Below, in pieces: positions 35,175 through 45,469 of a stretch of 64,000 bases of DNA. Numbering within the stretch: position 1 is the first letter of the stretch; every line of letters begins with the position of its first letter. Under the pieces are notes generated by a model. The model was given only the letters and a program-made list of their open reading frames with translations. It was not told the origin of the DNA and ran no database searches. The translations under genes were made by a program, and so were the position numbers. The DNA comes from Hyphomicrobiales bacterium (GTDB lineage: Bacteria > Pseudomonadota > Alphaproteobacteria > Rhizobiales > Rhizobiaceae), in contig UCGV01000005.1 of the NCBI GenBank assembly GCA_900471925.1, positions 1 to 64,000 of the forward strand. Direction: 5' to 3'.

Positions 35175-36605
35175 TTAGGGTGTGATGATACCTGTGAGCA
35201 GGCCGTAGGCCCCGACAAGGCCCCCGATCAGCGTCACTGCGAACACAATGAGCTCTGCGGGCGTGAACAGTGTGAGTTTCTGTTCACGGCGCGCCCAGAC
35301 GTAGAGAATGGTGCCCGGCACAAACAGCACCGCGACAAGCAGAACGTATTTCAAGCCCGCCGCGGCGAACATGAAGAGCGTGTAGATGACAGCGATCCAG
35401 GCAAAGAACTGGTCGCGGCCGCGTTCTTCGGGCGTTGTTTCGTAACCCTCGCCTCTCCGCGCGAGAAGGACGCCATAACCAGCGACCAGCAGATAGGGCA
35501 AAAGGGCGGTCACACTTGTCATGTCGAGCATGAAGTTGAATGCATCGCGCGACCAATAGGTCGAGATCACGAAGAGCGACACGACGATATTGGTGAGCCA
35601 GAGGGCATTCGCGGGCACGCGGTTCCCGTTCTGCGCGGCAAACATCTTCGGCATGTCTGCCGATTTGGCGGCAGCAAAGAGCACTTCTGCGCAGATCAGA
35701 GACCACGCAAGATACGCGCCGAGAACGGAAACCAGGACGCCGATCGAAATGAACACCGCGCCCCAATGACCGGCGACCGCCTCAAGGGCGCCGGCCATCG
35801 ATGGCTGCTGAACTGCAGCGATCGCCGATCGTGGCAATGCTGCATAAGGCAGCAATGTAACCGCGACCATAAGCCCGGTGACACTGACGAAACCGAGGAT
35901 CGTCGCGGAGCCGACATCCGATCGCTTTTGCGCGAAACGGGAATAGACGCTCGCCCCCTCGATGCCCAGGAACACAAAAACCGTAATCAACATCGTGTCA
36001 CGCACTTGGGCGACCAGCGACTTCGCCGGCATATCGACGCCGCCGAAAAAATTCTCGGAAAACTGGGTGAAGTTGAAGAAGACGATCAAAGCCAGAATGA
36101 AGACCAGGATCGGAACGATCTTGGCAATCGTCACCACGGTATTGATGAAGGCAGCCTGCTCCACGCCGCGCAGGATCATGAAATGAAACGCCCAAATGCC
36201 GATCAGCGAAACGACAATGGCGATTGCGCTGCTCCCGTCGCCGAAGAGCGAAGGGAAAAAGCGGCCGAGCGTTGAACCGATCAACACCCAGTAGAAGACG
36301 TTGCCGAGGCAACTGCCGAGCCAGTAGCCGAAGGCCGACAGGAAACCCATGTAATTTCCGAAACCCTCCTTGGCATAGGCGAACACACCGGAATCGATGT
36401 CGGGCTTCTTTTCGGCGAGCGCCTGGAAAACCCGGGCCAGCATGTACATGCCTGTTCCCGCAATGCCCCAGGCGATGATCGCGCCAAACGGCCCCGTCGC
36501 CGTTGCGAAGCGGCCCGGCAGGTTGAAGATGCCAGCACCGACCATGGAGCCGACAACCATAGCCGTCAGTGAGAATAGTGTGAGTTTCTGCTGCGAACCT
36601 GCCAT
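35175..36605 (-). CDS. arcD: Basic amino acid/polyamine antiporter (ArcD type), copy 1
   Basis: The 476-residue APC-family protein has about twelve membrane helices. [20 protein letters not shown] is the first-helix signature of the APA family, and [19 protein letters not shown] the helix 6 region of arginine:ornithine antiporters. It immediately precedes arcA in the same direction. The usual partner is ornithine, but without arcB a citrulline or other exchange is possible. The ATG before AGSQQKL follows GGGAGGG. It is closely related to the upstream copy, a tandem duplicate. Confidence 0.87.
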   Translation of the reverse strand: MAGSQQKLTLFSLTAMVVGSMVGAGIFNLPGRFATATGPFGAIIAWGIAGTGMYMLARVFQALAEKKPDIDSGVFAYAKEGFGNYMGFLSAFGYWLGSCLGNVFYWVLIGSTLGRFFPSLFGDGSSAIAIVVSLIGIWAFHFMILRGVEQAAFINTVVTIAKIVPILVFILALIVFFNFTQFSENFFGGVDMPAKSLVAQVRDTMLITVFVFLGIEGASVYSRFAQKRSDVGSATILGFVSVTGLMVAVTLLPYAALPRSAIAAVQQPSMAGALEAVAGHWGAVFISIGVLVSVLGAYLAWSLICAEVLFAAAKSADMPKMFAAQNGNRVPANALWLTNIVVSLFVISTYWSRDAFNFMLDMTSVTALLPYLLVAGYGVLLARRGEGYETTPEERGRDQFFAWIAVIYTLFMFAAAGLKYVLLVAVLFVPGTILYVWARREQKLTLFTPAELIVFAVTLIGGLVGAYGLLTGIITP

Positions 36606-36702
36606 GAACCTAACCCTCCCGGTCACAGTTTCCAGTCAGTTCCCGGCCTTGCTAAAACCGGACAAGCATATGTAAATTCAGAACATTCCACCCGTATTGA
36701 TG

Positions 36703-38169
36703 CTATACGACGATCGATCCGTTAGAAATTTTGAATATTGCTATGCAAAAGGAAACAATCAGCGCGACGAAAATGACCGCTTCGATCCGGCTAAATCCAA
36801 TGTCACCCTGTTCCCTTCTCGCCATCAGGAAGAGAACCGTGCCCGGCACGTAAATCAGCGTTGTCAGGAGCAGATATTTTGCTCCTGCTGCATAGATAAG
36901 GCCAGCGGTATAGATGAACGCCAGGACCGACTGCATCCCGTCGAAACGACCTCCCCTCGTCTTGACCAGAGAGCTCCCTCGTTGCCAGTTCGATTTCACA
37001 CCGAACGCGGCAACCAGAAAGTAAGGGACGAGGATCATCGAGCTTGTCATCGCGACGGCGAGCGCGAAGGCGTAGTCCGTGAACATGGAGACGATCAGGA
37101 AGAGCTGGACGATCACATTCGTCAGCCAAAGCGCGTTTGCCGGAACGCCGGCCCGGTTTTCTCGAGCAAGAAAGCTCGGCATCGTCTGATATCGAGCAGC
37201 GGAATAAAGGATCTCCGCCGCCAGCAGGACCCAGGCAATATAGGCGCCGGCAACGGATATGACCAAGCCGAAGCTGACGAAGACCGCCCCCCATGGCCCC
37301 GTGGCAGCCGCGAGCACGCCTGCCATTGACGGATTACGAAGTTGCGCAAGCGCTTCCTTCGGCATCACGCCGTAGGAAAACAGGGTAACAGCCAGCATGA
37401 GACCGAGAACGAACAAGAACCCGGTAACAGTGGCCGTCCCCACATCCGCGCGCTTTTGCGCATAGCGTGAATAAACGCTGGCGCCTTCGATGCCGACGAA
37501 GACGAAGACGGTCACCAGCATCGTGTTTCGCACCTGGCTGCCCAGCGCAGCATATCCTGGATCTTCGGAACCCCAGAAATTTGCGCGAAAAACATCCCAA
37601 TCGAAGGCGAGCAGGACAAGCACAAGGAAAATGAAGATCGGCAAGAGCTTGGCGATCGTCACAATCGCGTTCAGAGCGGCCGCCTGCCGGATGCCTTTTA
37701 GAACCAGACTATGGATCACCCACAAAAGAACGGAGGATGTCGCAACAGCAACAAGCGTGTTGCCATCCCCAAAGGCCGGAAAGAACAATCCGAGTGTTGA
37801 TTTTATCAGGATAAAGTAGGTGACATTGCCGAGAAGCGCTGCCGCCCAGTAGCCGAGAGCGGAAAGAAATCCGAGATAGTTCCCGAACCCTTCCTTGGCA
37901 TACATGAATATCCCGGCATCGAGATCAGGGCGGCTCTGGGCCAAGCCTTGAAAAACGAATGCCACCATGAGCATTCCAACGCCGGCAATGGCCCAAGCGA
38001 TGATCGCACCCAGAGATCCCGTTGCCTGTCCGAACGCCTGTGGCAGTGAAAATATGCCGGCTCCGACCATGGAGCCGACGACCATGCCGGTTAATGTTAC
38101 CAGTGATAACTTTGGGTCATCACGACCAGACTCCGACACCCCCTGATCGTGAATTGAGCTTTGCGTCAT
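36703..38169 (-). CDS. Basic amino acid/polyamine antiporter (ArcD type), copy 2
   Basis: The 488-residue APC protein shares the motifs [20 protein letters not shown] and [20 protein letters not shown] with the next gene but has diverged across its length. Twelve or so membrane helices are apparent after a 25-residue polar tail. Its ATG overlaps the RND pump stop (ATGA), so translation is coupled to the efflux genes. The 97-base gap to copy 1 is the largest in this part of the run. Specificity may differ between the two copies. Confidence 0.85.
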   Translation of the reverse strand: MTQSSIHDQGVSESGRDDPKLSLVTLTGMVVGSMVGAGIFSLPQAFGQATGSLGAIIAWAIAGVGMLMVAFVFQGLAQSRPDLDAGIFMYAKEGFGNYLGFLSALGYWAAALLGNVTYFILIKSTLGLFFPAFGDGNTLVAVATSSVLLWVIHSLVLKGIRQAAALNAIVTIAKLLPIFIFLVLVLLAFDWDVFRANFWGSEDPGYAALGSQVRNTMLVTVFVFVGIEGASVYSRYAQKRADVGTATVTGFLFVLGLMLAVTLFSYGVMPKEALAQLRNPSMAGVLAAATGPWGAVFVSFGLVISVAGAYIAWVLLAAEILYSAARYQTMPSFLARENRAGVPANALWLTNVIVQLFLIVSMFTDYAFALAVAMTSSMILVPYFLVAAFGVKSNWQRGSSLVKTRGGRFDGMQSVLAFIYTAGLIYAAGAKYLLLTTLIYVPGTVLFLMARREQGDIGFSRIEAVIFVALIVSFCIAIFKISNGSIVV

Positions 38170-41100
38170 CCTTCGCGCGCTCCTGCCTTGACCTGTACGA
38201 CTTGCGCACCGGAGCCAAACCACGCGGACTTGAGCCGTTCACGGAAGGTCTGAACCAGGACGTAGAGGACAGGGATAATCAGCATGCCGATCAAGGTGCC
38301 GACCAGCAGGCCGCCGAAAATCGAAACGCCTATTGCCTGTCGACTGCCAGCGCCGGCCCCGGTCGCCAGGACCAGTGGAATAACCCCGAGAACCGAGGCC
38401 ATCGCCGTCATGAAAACGGGCCGGAAACGCTGAAGCGTTGCCATATGGGCAGCCTCGACAATACCCAGGCCCGCCTCGCGCTGCTCCTTGGCAAATTCGA
38501 CGATCAGGATGGCGTTTTTGGCGGCCAGGCCGATCAGCAGGACCAATCCGATCTGCGCATAGACGTTCAAATCCAGACCGGCGACCAGGAGGCTGAAAAG
38601 AGCGCCGGCCGCAGCCGCGCATACGGAAAGTATGACTGCCACGGGTATCGACCAGCTCTCGTATTGGGCGACAAGAAACAGGTAGGTAAAAACGATCCCC
38701 ATGACGAGCAGAATGGTCGTCTGCGCGCCGGCTTGCTTTTCCTGTAGCGCGAGCCCGGTCCATTCAAAACCGAAGCCCGGCGGGAGTGTTTCCGCCGCAA
38801 CCTTTTCCATCGCGACGAGCGCCTCGCCGCTGCTGACGCCCGGCGCCGGCTGACCATTGATGGCAGCCGCGGGAAACAGATTATATCGGTTGATGGAACT
38901 GGGGCCATAAACCGTGGAGATCGAAGCGATGGCTTGGAGGGGAATGAGCGCGCCGTTTGCGGAGCGCACCTTCAGGCGTTGAATATCCTCCACCCGGGAC
39001 CGAAACTGGGCGTCATTTTGCAACCGCACCTGGAAGACGCGGGAAGAGAGATTGAAATCGTCAACATAGGAAGACCCGAGTTGCGCTTGCGCGGCACCGA
39101 AAATCGTCGCCGGTGATACGCCGTAAAGCTCGGCTCGGCTTCGATCGATGTCCATGAACAATTGTGGAGAATCCGCGGAAAAGGTGCTGAACACGCCAGC
39201 AAGACCGTTTGACTGATTGGCCTTGCCGATAAGGCCGCGCATGACCTGGGCCAGATCGTCCGCCCCCTGCCCGGCTCGCGCCTGCAACCGAAGGTCAAAG
39301 CCGCCTGTCGTCCCGAGCCCTGGTATTGCCGGCGGATTGAATGCAACGACGGAAGCATTGGAGAACACCGAGAAATCCGACCTCAGCTTCTGGAGAATGG
39401 CATCAACGCTCTCGGATGCGCCGCGCTCCCTCCAGGGCTTGAGCGCGGCAATCACCATCCCGGCATTCGACCCGCCACCACCAATGAGGCTCATTCCCGA
39501 TATGCCAATGACGTTATCCACGCCGGGTGTGTTGCGCAGTATCGTCTGTACCTGCGCGACCGTCTGCTCCGTCCGCCCTATAGCCGCGGCATTGGGCAAC
39601 TGAACATTGGCGAAAAGGTAGCCCTGATCTTCCGAGGGGATAAAGCCGGTCGGCAAGGCGCGCATGAGTGCATAGGTCCCCGCGAAAATTCCCAGGATGA
39701 TCAGGATCGACACGAATGCGCGCGCGGCGAGTGCATGCAGCATCCGGATGTAGCCATCCCTGACCATTGCGAGCGCATTGTTGAATGACCGGAATATCCT
39801 TGGTTTGTCCGCTGCAGGAGGCTTCAGCAGCATCGCGCACAGTGCCGGACTGAGCGTCAGCGCATTGATGGTCGAGATGGTGATGGTGACCAGGATGGTG
39901 ACCGCAAACTGACGATAGAGTTGCCCGGTTATGCCCGGCAGGAAGGACACAGGAACGAACAACGCGGCCAGCACGAGCGTTGTCGCAATGATCGGGCCGG
40001 TCACCTGTTGCATCGTCTTGAGCGTTGCCTCGGTGATCGAAAGCCCCTCGTCCTGCATGATGCGCTGGGCGTTTTCAGCAACGATAATTGCATCATCGAC
40101 GACAAGACTGATGGCCAGAACCATCGCAAACAGGGTGATCGTGTTTGCCGAATAGCCGATGAAGTAGAGAACAGTGAAGCCACCGATCAGAGACACGGGG
40201 ATCGTCAGGGTGGGCAATATCGTTGCGCGCCAATCCTGGAGGAAGAGGTACACGACCGCGACCACCAGAATGAACGTGATGGCGAGAGTAATGACGATCT
40301 CTTCGATCGTCGCTTCGAGAAAACTGGTCGTATCGAAAACAACCGTATAGGCGATATCATCCGGGAACTGCTGTTGAAGGCGTTGCAATTCGGCCTTGGC
40401 AGCCCGTGCGACCGAGAGCGCATTCGCATCGGCGGATTGATAAAGAACGATTGTCGCACTTGGTCGCCCGTTGAACGTCGATACGGTGTCGAAGGATTGC
40501 GCGCCGAGTTCCACCCGCGCCACGTCGCTCAACCTAACGATTGCTCCATCGCTGTTGGTGCGAACGACGATGTTTCCGAACTCGGAGGCGTCACTCAGCC
40601 TGCCCTTTGCAAGCACGGTCAGTTGCAACTGCTGCCCGCTCACCGTCGGCGGCGAGCCAATCTGGCCAGCCGATGCCTGCGCGTTCTGCGCTTGAACTGC
40701 GGCACTAAGATCCGCAGCCGTCACCCCGAGCGCTTCCATCCGATCGGGGTTCATCCATATCCGCATACTGTAGGAGGGACCAAAGACGCCGGCATCTCCA
40801 ACCCCGGCGATACGTGCCAATGCATCCCGGATATTGATCGAGGCATAATTGCTGACGAAAAGCTCATCGCGCGTCGCCTTTGGCGAGTAGATGGCTATCC
40901 CCATCAGCATGCTCGAGGATCTGCTTCTGACAGTCACTCCCGTTTGCGAAACCACGGCCGGCAGACGCGGGGTTGCGGTCGCTACCCGGTTCTGCACGTT
41001 GATCTGCGCGATCTCGGGATCGGTGCCGACAGCAAAGGTAACGGTCAACGAATAGGTGCCATTGTTGGTACTGGAGGAAGACATGTAAAGCATGCCCTCG

Positions 41101-41321
41101 ACGCCATTCACCTGTTCCTCGATGAGTGCGCCCACGCTTTCAGCCATGACACCGGCGTTGGCACCGGGATAGCTTGCCGAGACCTGTATCTCCGGTGGCG
41201 TGATCGGTGGAAACTGTGTCACCGGAATCTGCGTCATGGCGAGGGCGCCGGCAATCACCATGACGATGGCGATGACCATCGCAAACCTTGGAAGCCGGAT
41301 GAAGCTTCCCGGGCTCATCAT
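38166..41321 (-). CDS. RND multidrug efflux pump inner-membrane transporter (AcrB/MexB type, HAE1)
   Basis: The 1051-residue protein has full HAE1-RND architecture: two sets of six membrane helices with two large periplasmic loops. Landmarks are [40 protein letters not shown] and the proton-relay Asp pair in [33 protein letters not shown] and [20 protein letters not shown] mark the later parts. It overlaps the adaptor gene and the arcD-like gene by four bases each. No outer-membrane TolC-type gene is in the operon, so it must borrow one. Confidence 0.93.
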   Translation of the reverse strand: MMSPGSFIRLPRFAMVIAIVMVIAGALAMTQIPVTQFPPITPPEIQVSASYPGANAGVMAESVGALIEEQVNGVEGMLYMSSSSTNNGTYSLTVTFAVGTDPEIAQINVQNRVATATPRLPAVVSQTGVTVRSRSSSMLMGIAIYSPKATRDELFVSNYASINIRDALARIAGVGDAGVFGPSYSMRIWMNPDRMEALGVTAADLSAAVQAQNAQASAGQIGSPPTVSGQQLQLTVLAKGRLSDASEFGNIVVRTNSDGAIVRLSDVARVELGAQSFDTVSTFNGRPSATIVLYQSADANALSVARAAKAELQRLQQQFPDDIAYTVVFDTTSFLEATIEEIVITLAITFILVVAVVYLFLQDWRATILPTLTIPVSLIGGFTVLYFIGYSANTITLFAMVLAISLVVDDAIIVAENAQRIMQDEGLSITEATLKTMQQVTGPIIATTLVLAALFVPVSFLPGITGQLYRQFAVTILVTITISTINALTLSPALCAMLLKPPAADKPRIFRSFNNALAMVRDGYIRMLHALAARAFVSILIILGIFAGTYALMRALPTGFIPSEDQGYLFANVQLPNAAAIGRTEQTVAQVQTILRNTPGVDNVIGISGMSLIGGGGSNAGMVIAALKPWRERGASESVDAILQKLRSDFSVFSNASVVAFNPPAIPGLGTTGGFDLRLQARAGQGADDLAQVMRGLIGKANQSNGLAGVFSTFSADSPQLFMDIDRSRAELYGVSPATIFGAAQAQLGSSYVDDFNLSSRVFQVRLQNDAQFRSRVEDIQRLKVRSANGALIPLQAIASISTVYGPSSINRYNLFPAAAINGQPAPGVSSGEALVAMEKVAAETLPPGFGFEWTGLALQEKQAGAQTTILLVMGIVFTYLFLVAQYESWSIPVAVILSVCAAAAGALFSLLVAGLDLNVYAQIGLVLLIGLAAKNAILIVEFAKEQREAGLGIVEAAHMATLQRFRPVFMTAMASVLGVIPLVLATGAGAGSRQAIGVSIFGGLLVGTLIGMLIIPVLYVLVQTFRERLKSAWFGSGAQVVQVKAGAREG

Positions 41322-42454
41322 GGTGTTGACCCGCTATCGGCGGCCGGTACCACCTTCAGCGCCATGCCGTCAGCAGCGCTCTGAAGGTTTCCTGTGATCA
41401 GTCGCTCGCCACCGACGAGCCCTTCCTCCACAATCCAGGAGCCGCCGATCTCGTTTTCCGCCTTGATCCGCCGCAACTGCGCATGATCGCCTTCTCCAAC
41501 GATAAGAACGAATTTTCCTTCCTTATCCTGCTGCACGACTTCCTGTGGAACCACAGGCTTCATCAAAGGCGCCACGTCACCCACGACAACGGTCACGAAC
41601 TGGTTCGGCACAAGCAAGGCGTCCGGATTTGGAAACAGCGCGCGCACGGCAAGTGTGCCTGTCTGTATATCGACCTGATTGTCGAGAAACTCGATCTGGC
41701 CGGGCTGCGCGTAGGTTTGCCCATTGGACAAGCGAAGAGCCGTCTTGAACTGTTTTGCCAGTTCCTCTTTCGAGGCTCCGCCCGCTGCGGCGCGCAAATC
41801 GAGGATTGAACGATCACTGACCGAAAAGACCACGCGAATGGGGTCCATCTCGACCACTCTGGCAAGCACGGTCGTCGCATTGCCCACGAAACTGCCGACA
41901 GACACATGCGATACGCCTATCCGTCCATCGATCGGGGCGTAAACGGTCGTGTAGCTGAGATTGAGTTTGGCCTGGCTTACCCTGACATCCGCGGACTGAA
42001 GATTGGCTCGCGCTGAATCACGTGCGGCCTGGCTTTCCTCAAGTGCGGCCTGCGAAACGCTATTGCTGGCAAGCGATCGGTTGCGGGCAAGACGCCGTTC
42101 GGCATCATCGAGGCTCGCCTGCGCGGCCTCGCGGGCTGCCTCCGCGTCCTCTAGTGCCAGTTGGTATCCTTGCCTTTCAATCACATACAGCGGCTGGCCC
42201 CTGGCGACATACTGCCCCTCCTGGAACGACCGCTGTTCGATAAATCCCTGCACTCTCGCAAGGAGATCCACGGAATTGGCTGCTTCCACCCGGCCCACGA
42301 ACTCATGCCTCGGCGAAACATCCACGAGCTTGACTGCAACGGTTTCCACACTCTGCAACGTCTGTGCGTATGACGCAGTGGAGCCGATCCCTCCCGCCAA
42401 GATCAGCCAACTTGAAGTCAAGAATGAAATAACGAAAAGGTTCGGCTTGCACAT
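41318..42454 (-). CDS. RND efflux periplasmic adaptor (AcrA/MexA type)
   Basis: The 378-residue protein has an N-terminal signal ([16 protein letters not shown], cleavage near SYAQ), a lipoyl half-motif [20 protein letters not shown], a long coiled coil with [20 protein letters not shown], and the second half [19 protein letters not shown]. There is no lipobox Cys, so it is probably soluble. The ATG before CKPNLFV gives a proper signal; no strong ribosome site is visible, so the start is moderately sure. It is the first gene of the RND/arcD/arcA run and its stop overlaps the pump gene. Confidence 0.88.
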   Translation of the reverse strand: MCKPNLFVISFLTSSWLILAGGIGSTASYAQTLQSVETVAVKLVDVSPRHEFVGRVEAANSVDLLARVQGFIEQRSFQEGQYVARGQPLYVIERQGYQLALEDAEAAREAAQASLDDAERRLARNRSLASNSVSQAALEESQAARDSARANLQSADVRVSQAKLNLSYTTVYAPIDGRIGVSHVSVGSFVGNATTVLARVVEMDPIRVVFSVSDRSILDLRAAAGGASKEELAKQFKTALRLSNGQTYAQPGQIEFLDNQVDIQTGTLAVRALFPNPDALLVPNQFVTVVVGDVAPLMKPVVPQEVVQQDKEGKFVLIVGEGDHAQLRRIKAENEIGGSWIVEEGLVGGERLITGNLQSAADGMALKVVPAADSGSTP

Positions 42455-42685
42455 TTGTAACCCGCACTCAATCACCGGCGTTGGCAGACGAACTGGCAAC
42501 AATCGATCTTGATTTGGAGTCTTCGCGGGGTAACCCGCTTGATGCACATGAGAATTCTTGAGGACGAACGTCTTCAAGACATGTCTATTCATTATTAGTA
42601 ATGTTGAATACCATTTTATGGCGACCGAAGATAGATATGAATTCAAGCCTAAGCTGCTGAAAAAATTAAACCAGTTAAGAGCGCA
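42455..42685 (-). promoter_or_regulatory. Probable promoter region of the RND/arc run
   Basis: The 231-base gap between the YqhA-like gene and the adaptor gene is AT-rich at 42570-42680. It should carry the promoter for the co-directional run downstream. No clear operator or TetR/LysR gene was identified; exact elements could not be fixed. Confidence 0.35.
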
Positions 42686-43201
42686 TTAAGGCGAGTGGCC
42701 TTCGTCTTCGGTCGCTTTGGATTGATGTGATGTCGCGTGTACGGAAGCCGTGGCGATTATTTTCATCGCAGCCGCAAGCAGCAGTATTGAAACCGGCAAT
42801 ACCAACGCGTTCCAATCAGGCATATCCTCCAGTTCCGCTACCAGCGTCACGAAGTGCACGACCAGATAAAGGATAATCATCTGGAAGAAGAGGTTCTTGA
42901 GTTCGGCAACATCCTCTATGACCATCCAGCGTGGGAGCTGTGCTCTCCAAGGCGATCCGGCGCGAATAACGAAGCCGACAGTAATAGCGCATCCGAAAAT
43001 CACCAGAACGATGGCGAAGAGCAATTTGTCCACGCCTTGCAGAACGGCTGCGACAATTGCCTTGTCGGGATTGGCCCGAACTTGGATGAAGGCGCTGCCG
43101 ATCGCCATCAAACCTTCCCAAAACATGAGAAAAGAAGCTGCAATCACCCCGACAGAGGCGAGCCCCATGACGTATCGCAGACTGAGCAGGAGTGACAACA
43201 T
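42686..43201 (-). CDS. YqhA/UPF0114-family membrane protein
   Basis: The 171-residue protein has four hydrophobic segments (about residues 10-30, 58-80, 105-125 and 133-152). The segments LQGVDKLLFAIVLVIFGCAI and WMVIEDVAELKNLFFQMII match UPF0114/YqhA proteins, which carry a conserved E-D-x-x-x-L-K. Function is unknown. GGAGATAAGGCG precedes the ATG. It is divergent from the MgtC gene. Confidence 0.8.
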   Translation of the reverse strand: MLSLLLSLRYVMGLASVGVIAASFLMFWEGLMAIGSAFIQVRANPDKAIVAAVLQGVDKLLFAIVLVIFGCAITVGFVIRAGSPWRAQLPRWMVIEDVAELKNLFFQMIILYLVVHFVTLVAELEDMPDWNALVLPVSILLLAAAMKIIATASVHATSHQSKATEDEGHSP

Positions 43202-43519
43202 CGCCTTATCTCCACGTTTCGGAAAGCCTGATGCGCCGATCCAAAGTATTACAGCGTCCTTTGCGCGGCTGAAAAGACGCGCGTCGCTGTAACACCGGGC
43301 AGCGTCCCGGCTCTCCGGCGTTTAATTTCGATCTCAGATCAGTCTGCCTTGGCAAAGCTGCAGCAACTGCACAATGCTGCCACTGCATCATAAAATCTAC
43401 GCCGGCAGACGGATGTCTTACTTGCATATTTTCTTCCCTAAGGCGACGCTGTGTTACAAATCACTCAGGCGTTCCAAGGTTTCGACCCTTACAGCACTCG
43501 AAAGTGAGTGGAGCTGCTC
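43202..43519. other. Intergenic region between divergent yqhA- and mgtC-like genes
   Basis: The 318 bases contain the two promoters but no gene. Short G/C hairpins occur around 43290-43320 (CCGGGCAGCGTCCCGG). No magnesium-responsive leader peptide was recognised. Confidence 0.35.
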
Positions 43520-44221
43520 GTGATCAATGATCTTATTCCTCTGCTGTCCGATACGTTGTCGATCTCGCTGCGCTTGATTGCCGCCGTCGCGCTGGGAACA
43601 ATCGTCGGCCTCGAACGACAATGGCGTCACGGCACGACCGGGCTTACAACACATGCCCTCGTGGCGTTTGGGGCGGCGGCGTACTGCGCGCTGCCCGCCA
43701 TACTGGACGTCACTGAAGACATCAGGATGGGAGGTCAGGTCGTGACAGGCATCGGTTTCCTGGGAGCAGGCTTGATCATGCGCGACGGCGCCAACGTTCG
43801 CGGTCTCAGCACATCGGCCACGGTTTGGGCAACAGGAGCGATCGGCGTGTTGGCCGGCTACGGGGAGCTTTTCGAAGCCACAGAGGCCACGTTCCTGATC
43901 CTGCTCATCAACGTCGCCTCCCCCGGATTGGTACGTGCCGTTGAGCGCTTCATTCCGCACAGGTCTCCTGCGGCCAGCGAACGTACAATCGAAATCCGTG
44001 CAGCTGCCGAGAATGAAGCAGAGGTCCGGGCAAATTTGATGGCGCAGACGGAACACAACCAGCTGGCCATTCGATCGCTGGCAAAGCGCAGCAATACAGT
44101 CGACCAAACAGTTACACTTGAAATCGTGATTTCAGGAGAAGCGATCGAGAGCGACACCATCGGCGCTCTCATTGGAGCTCTCAGCCTTTCTCCGACCATT
44201 CTCTACTGCGCTTGCAGGTAG
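43520..44221 (+). CDS. MgtC/SapB-family membrane protein
   Basis: The 233-residue protein has the MgtC N-terminal membrane domain: LRLIAAVALGTIVGLERQWR, GLTTHALVAFGAAAYCALPA, VVTGIGFLGAGLIMRDG and VRGLSTSATVWATGAIGVLA. The C-terminal 90 residues form a cytoplasmic ACT-like domain. MgtC proteins support growth at low magnesium and modulate F-type ATP synthase. The GTG at 43520 was preferred because GGAG lies six bases upstream; a GTG 12 bases earlier is an alternative. Confidence 0.88.
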   Translation: MINDLIPLLSDTLSISLRLIAAVALGTIVGLERQWRHGTTGLTTHALVAFGAAAYCALPAILDVTEDIRMGGQVVTGIGFLGAGLIMRDGANVRGLSTSATVWATGAIGVLAGYGELFEATEATFLILLINVASPGLVRAVERFIPHRSPAASERTIEIRAAAENEAEVRANLMAQTEHNQLAIRSLAKRSNTVDQTVTLEIVISGEAIESDTIGALIGALSLSPTILYCACR

Positions 44222-44268
44222 AACGATAATGGCAATCTTGTTGAACCCAATATAGCTGGAGCGGTTAC

Positions 44269-45153
44269 ATGCCCAATATGATCGATGCGCATTTCGCCCT
44301 CTTACCGGAATCCACAGGTTCGCATTCGAAGGCAGCAAGGCCCCGGCTTTTTCACTATACGACCCTTGCCGGATATCTCGGGATTGTCTCCCAGAAAGCG
44401 ATCTGGGCAACAAATATTCACTATCTCAACGACTCCGCGGAATTTTCCTATGGGCTGGGCTATCTGACCGAGGAAATGGCGGTCAGGGCCAAGCATGCAG
44501 ACCCCGTCGGACAGGCGGTTCTGTTTCGTGCTGCGGAACTGGTGAGCCTTTACAAGGAGGGTTTCATCTACACGGCATCCTTTGCCGAGGACGACGACCT
44601 TCTCAGTCAATGGCGCGGTTACAGCGCCGGAGGCGGCATCTGCCTGGGTTTTGTGGTAGCCGATCTAAAGAAGATCGCAAACCGGGCGGAATTCCGGCTG
44701 ATCAGATGTATCTACGAACAGTCTCAGAAAGCTGCCCTGGCAAGGGAATTCGTTGACCATTGGCTAAACATCGTCCGCTCTGAAGACGTCGTACCGGAGG
44801 CGCGCATCGAGCGGCATTCGCATGATCTGGTCACTCAATATCAGCAGCTTGCCTGCGCGTTCAAGGATCCGTCGTTCCGCGAAGAGAACGAATGGCGCCT
44901 CGTATCGAAATTCGTTCCTTTCGAGCACTCCTCCGTCAAGGTCCGCTGTACGCCAACAATGCTGGTGCCGTATTTTGAAGTGCCTCTCGATCTGGGCTTT
45001 GACAATGAGGGTCTCGCGAACATCGGCATCGACACCATTATCGTGGGACCCAGTCTCCAGAGGGAACGGATCCTTCGAGCGGCATCAATAGCCGCAAGAG
45101 GGGTTTCGATTGCCGACTTGAGCCTGTCGGAAATACCCTATCGATCGCTCTGA
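44269..45153 (+). CDS. DUF2971 family protein
   Basis: The 294-residue protein has the DUF2971 signature: LFHYTTLAGYLGIVSQKAIW then ATNIHYLNDSAEF near the N-terminus, FIYTASFAEDDDLLSQWRGY in the middle and EENEWRLVSKF further on. These proteins look like ADP-ribosyltransferase-fold or toxin-related cytoplasmic proteins and are often found in defence or accessory loci; their biochemistry is not established. It follows the MgtC gene by 47 bases. No antitoxin-like gene is adjacent. Confidence 0.82.
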   Translation: MPNMIDAHFALLPESTGSHSKAARPRLFHYTTLAGYLGIVSQKAIWATNIHYLNDSAEFSYGLGYLTEEMAVRAKHADPVGQAVLFRAAELVSLYKEGFIYTASFAEDDDLLSQWRGYSAGGGICLGFVVADLKKIANRAEFRLIRCIYEQSQKAALAREFVDHWLNIVRSEDVVPEARIERHSHDLVTQYQQLACAFKDPSFREENEWRLVSKFVPFEHSSVKVRCTPTMLVPYFEVPLDLGFDNEGLANIGIDTIIVGPSLQRERILRAASIAARGVSIADLSLSEIPYRSL

Positions 45154-45458
45154 GCATCGTTCCCTGGCGCAAGGATACGATGGCCAAGTCGTGGGAATAC
45201 AGTCCCTTCTGTCGAACCAACGCCGCCAAACTGGGTTTCGTCGGCAAAGTAGAAATCACCACGCTCTGAAGAAATGCTTGGTGTATCGCCGTATAGACGA
45301 GGAACCGCTAGATCGTATTTGTCGGCCAGGCTCGATGCCAACTCGAAATCGTTGGTCTTCATCAACGTTGCAGTAGGAAGATCGCGTATCTCTGCACGGA
45401 GAGCTTCACGCCTCTGATCTTGGCGCATTAGTGCAAGGTCCAAAGACCTACGCATCAT
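45138..45458 (-). CDS. Hypothetical small protein in operon with the LuxR-type regulator
   Basis: The 106-residue frame reads MMRRSLDLALMRQDQRREAL, then LRAEIRDLPTATLMKTNDFE and LADKYDLAVPRLYGD. Its composition looks coding for about 75 residues and less so at the end. It starts 11 bases after the regulator stop in the same direction, so it is probably the second gene of that unit. The 3' end overlaps the convergent DUF2971 gene by 16 bases. I do not recognise the family; a truncated gene is possible. Confidence 0.4.
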   Translation of the reverse strand: MMRRSLDLALMRQDQRREALRAEIRDLPTATLMKTNDFELASSLADKYDLAVPRLYGDTPSISSERGDFYFADETQFGGVGSTEGTVFPRLGHRILAPGNDAQSDR

Positions 45459-45469
45459 GCTCAAGGATT

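Noticed and set aside
34884-36275. Plus-strand open frame of 463 codons over arcA and arcD
   Set aside because: Covers two clear genes on the other strand; composition is typical of antisense frames in GC-rich DNA.
39921-41384. Plus-strand open frame of 487 codons across the RND pump gene
   Set aside because: Shadow of the pump gene, rich in Arg, His and Asp with no recognisable family.
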